This document shows, piece by piece, positions 6,556 through 7,688 of a DNA stretch of 7,688 bases. The translations under genes were made by a program, and so were the position numbers. Source of the DNA: Treponema sp. (GTDB lineage Bacteria; Spirochaetota; Spirochaetia; Treponematales; Treponemataceae); assembly GCA_017617145.1 (NCBI GenBank), contig JAFZWX010000075.1:1-7688 (forward strand). Reading direction: 5' to 3'. The notes under the pieces were generated by a model. It did not search any database and was not told the DNA's origin. It saw only the letters and a list, made by a program, of their open reading frames with translations. The number at the start of each line of letters is the position of its first letter. The first letter of the stretch is position 1.

Positions 6556-7688
6556 TGTCAAAGAAAATTCTTATACTCGAAAGCTCCGTTACAATTCAAA
6601 AGCTCTTAACAAAAACTCTGGACGGCAAAAAGTATTCAATTAAGTTCGAAGCAGATTCCAAAAAAGTATTTTCTTCGCTTGTTGAATTTGAGCCTGACTT
6701 GTTTCTTATAAACTGCGATATTGAAAAACCGCGCAGCTTTGAAATTGTAAAAATTCTCAGGTCGCTCCAGGGCTTTGAAGCATTACCGGTTGGAATGTAT
6801 GCAAATATTCCTGGTGCTCTTGACCAGGCCTTTGCAAAAGAAGCGGGCGCAAATTTATTTATAAAGCTTGACCAGGAAAGTCTTGCAAAGGATGTTGAAG
6901 CGCTTGCCCAGATTGAAATTGAAGCACCAAAAAAAGCAAAGACTTCTAAAAAAGAAGCCGGCAAAAAGGCACCCGATGATTCTCTTCTTTTTTCAAATGC
7001 AACCCAGCTTCTGGACCGAAATACTTATAAAAAAGTAATGCTTTCAAAAATCGTAAAGCTTGTTGAGCATATTGAAAATCCCGAAAAAATGATACAGGAA
7101 TATCTGCTTCTTGTTGCGCAGGTTTGCGAAGTTCCTCTGGCAGCAATTTACCTTATGGAAAACGACGGCCCGCACGGTTATTATGTCTGCTCCGAAAAGC
7201 TTGATAAAAAAGATATTGCCGATTTTATGAATGTGTGTCAGATCGATTTTGAAAAAAATCAGACAGGCGGACACGCTGCAAAAATCAAACCAAAAAAACT
7301 TGAATCAGAAGAGCAGCTTGAAAACTTTTATAGTAGCGAAATTAAACTTTCAAGCTATGAATATCGTGTGTTAAAAACAGACTCCCTTGTAATGGGAACG
7401 GTGCATATTGTTTCGCAGGGCAATATCATAAGTGAAAAACTTGAGTATCTTGATTTTTGTGTTGAAGCCGCTAAAGACATTTTTGACAAAGCCCTGATTT
7501 TTGAAAAGAAAATCTTTTTTGAAAAACGAATCCGCAAAGCCTTTAGTCGTTTTGTTCCGGAACAGATTATCGACAGCCTTGTAACGCAGGCAGATAAATC
7601 AGATGAAAAAATTGCTGTTGGCGAAACCCGTGCAGTTGCAATTTTGTTCAGCGATATCCGTTCGTTTACAAACATCAGTGAAAAAAAC
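6555..7688 (+). CDS. Class III adenylate/guanylate cyclase with receiver-like and GAF-like N-terminus, 3'-truncated by the window edge
   Basis: The frame is open to the window end, giving 378 residues; most of the catalytic domain lies beyond. Residues 1-118 follow a receiver fold (KKILILESS, EPDLFLIN, LPVGMYA, NLFIKLD with K104), but the acidic pair is E9-S10 and the acceptor position is N53. A lysine-rich linker covers about 125-139. Residues about 165-312 resemble a GAF domain, followed by a helical linker FEKRIRKAFSRFVPEQIIDSL of the kind that precedes class III cyclases. The catalytic domain starts near 355 with AILFSDIRSFTNISE, in which D367 aligns with the first metal-binding Asp. Substrate choice (ATP or GTP) cannot be read because those residues are off-window. 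It starts in a TAATG overlap with cheA, with AGGAG seven bases upstream. It is probably the pathway's output enzyme. Confidence 0.88.
   Translation, partial: MSKKILILESSVTIQKLLTKTLDGKKYSIKFEADSKKVFSSLVEFEPDLFLINCDIEKPRSFEIVKILRSLQGFEALPVGMYANIPGALDQAFAKEAGANLFIKLDQESLAKDVEALAQIEIEAPKKAKTSKKEAGKKAPDDSLLFSNATQLLDRNTYKKVMLSKIVKLVEHIENPEKMIQEYLLLVAQVCEVPLAAIYLMENDGPHGYYVCSEKLDKKDIADFMNVCQIDFEKNQTGGHAAKIKPKKLESEEQLENFYSSEIKLSSYEYRVLKTDSLVMGTVHIVSQGNIISEKLEYLDFCVEAAKDIFDKALIFEKKIFFEKRIRKAFSRFVPEQIIDSLVTQADKSDEKIAVGETRAVAILFSDIRSFTNISEKN

Noticed and set aside
6596..7675. Several antisense open frames opposite the cyclase gene
   Set aside because: They are short, mutually overlapping and motif-free, while the sense frame encodes a continuous receiver-GAF-cyclase protein with a good ribosome site.

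Overview
The window is a fully coding, single-strand, AT-rich stretch holding seven tightly packed genes. Together they form one chemosensory signalling operon: a chemoreceptor (5' end outside the window), two CheW-type couplers (one canonical, one strongly divergent), CheB, CheR, a CheA with a fused receiver domain, and a class III nucleotide cyclase with a receiver-like N-terminus (3' end outside the window). Codon choice, the class III cyclase and the chemotaxis gene content suggest a spirochete, most likely a Treponema. That assignment is inference from style and family knowledge, not from a marker gene.

Layout: 1-1617 dCache chemoreceptor lacking a HAMP domain that I can recognise; 1627-2133 cheW; 2120-2605 divergent CheW-like gene (GTG start, overlaps cheW); 2602-3585 cheB (ATGA overlap); 3582-4460 cheR (ATGA overlap); 4453-6555 cheA-REC (8-base overlap); 6555-7688 cyclase (one-base TAATG overlap). 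The largest intergenic gap is 9 bases. There is no room for an internal promoter or terminator outside coding sequence, and I see no RNA gene, mobile element, repeat array or CRISPR.

Likely working model: the periplasmic dCache domain senses a small molecule; the coupler(s) connect the receptor to CheA; CheR and CheB tune the receptor by methylation and demethylation; the nucleotide cyclase is the likely output. No cheY, cheD, cheX or cheZ is present in the window, and CheA has no recognisable P2 (CheY/CheB docking) domain. The only intact phosphoacceptor receiver is the one fused to CheA. The receiver-like domains of both CheB and the cyclase have lost the acceptor Asp by alignment (Gly53 and Asn53) and one of the acidic-pair residues. 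The receptor hairpin tip also departs from the usual consensus at trimer-contact positions. This looks like a rewired chemosensory pathway controlling a cyclic nucleotide (alternative cellular function type) rather than a standard flagellar-motor system.
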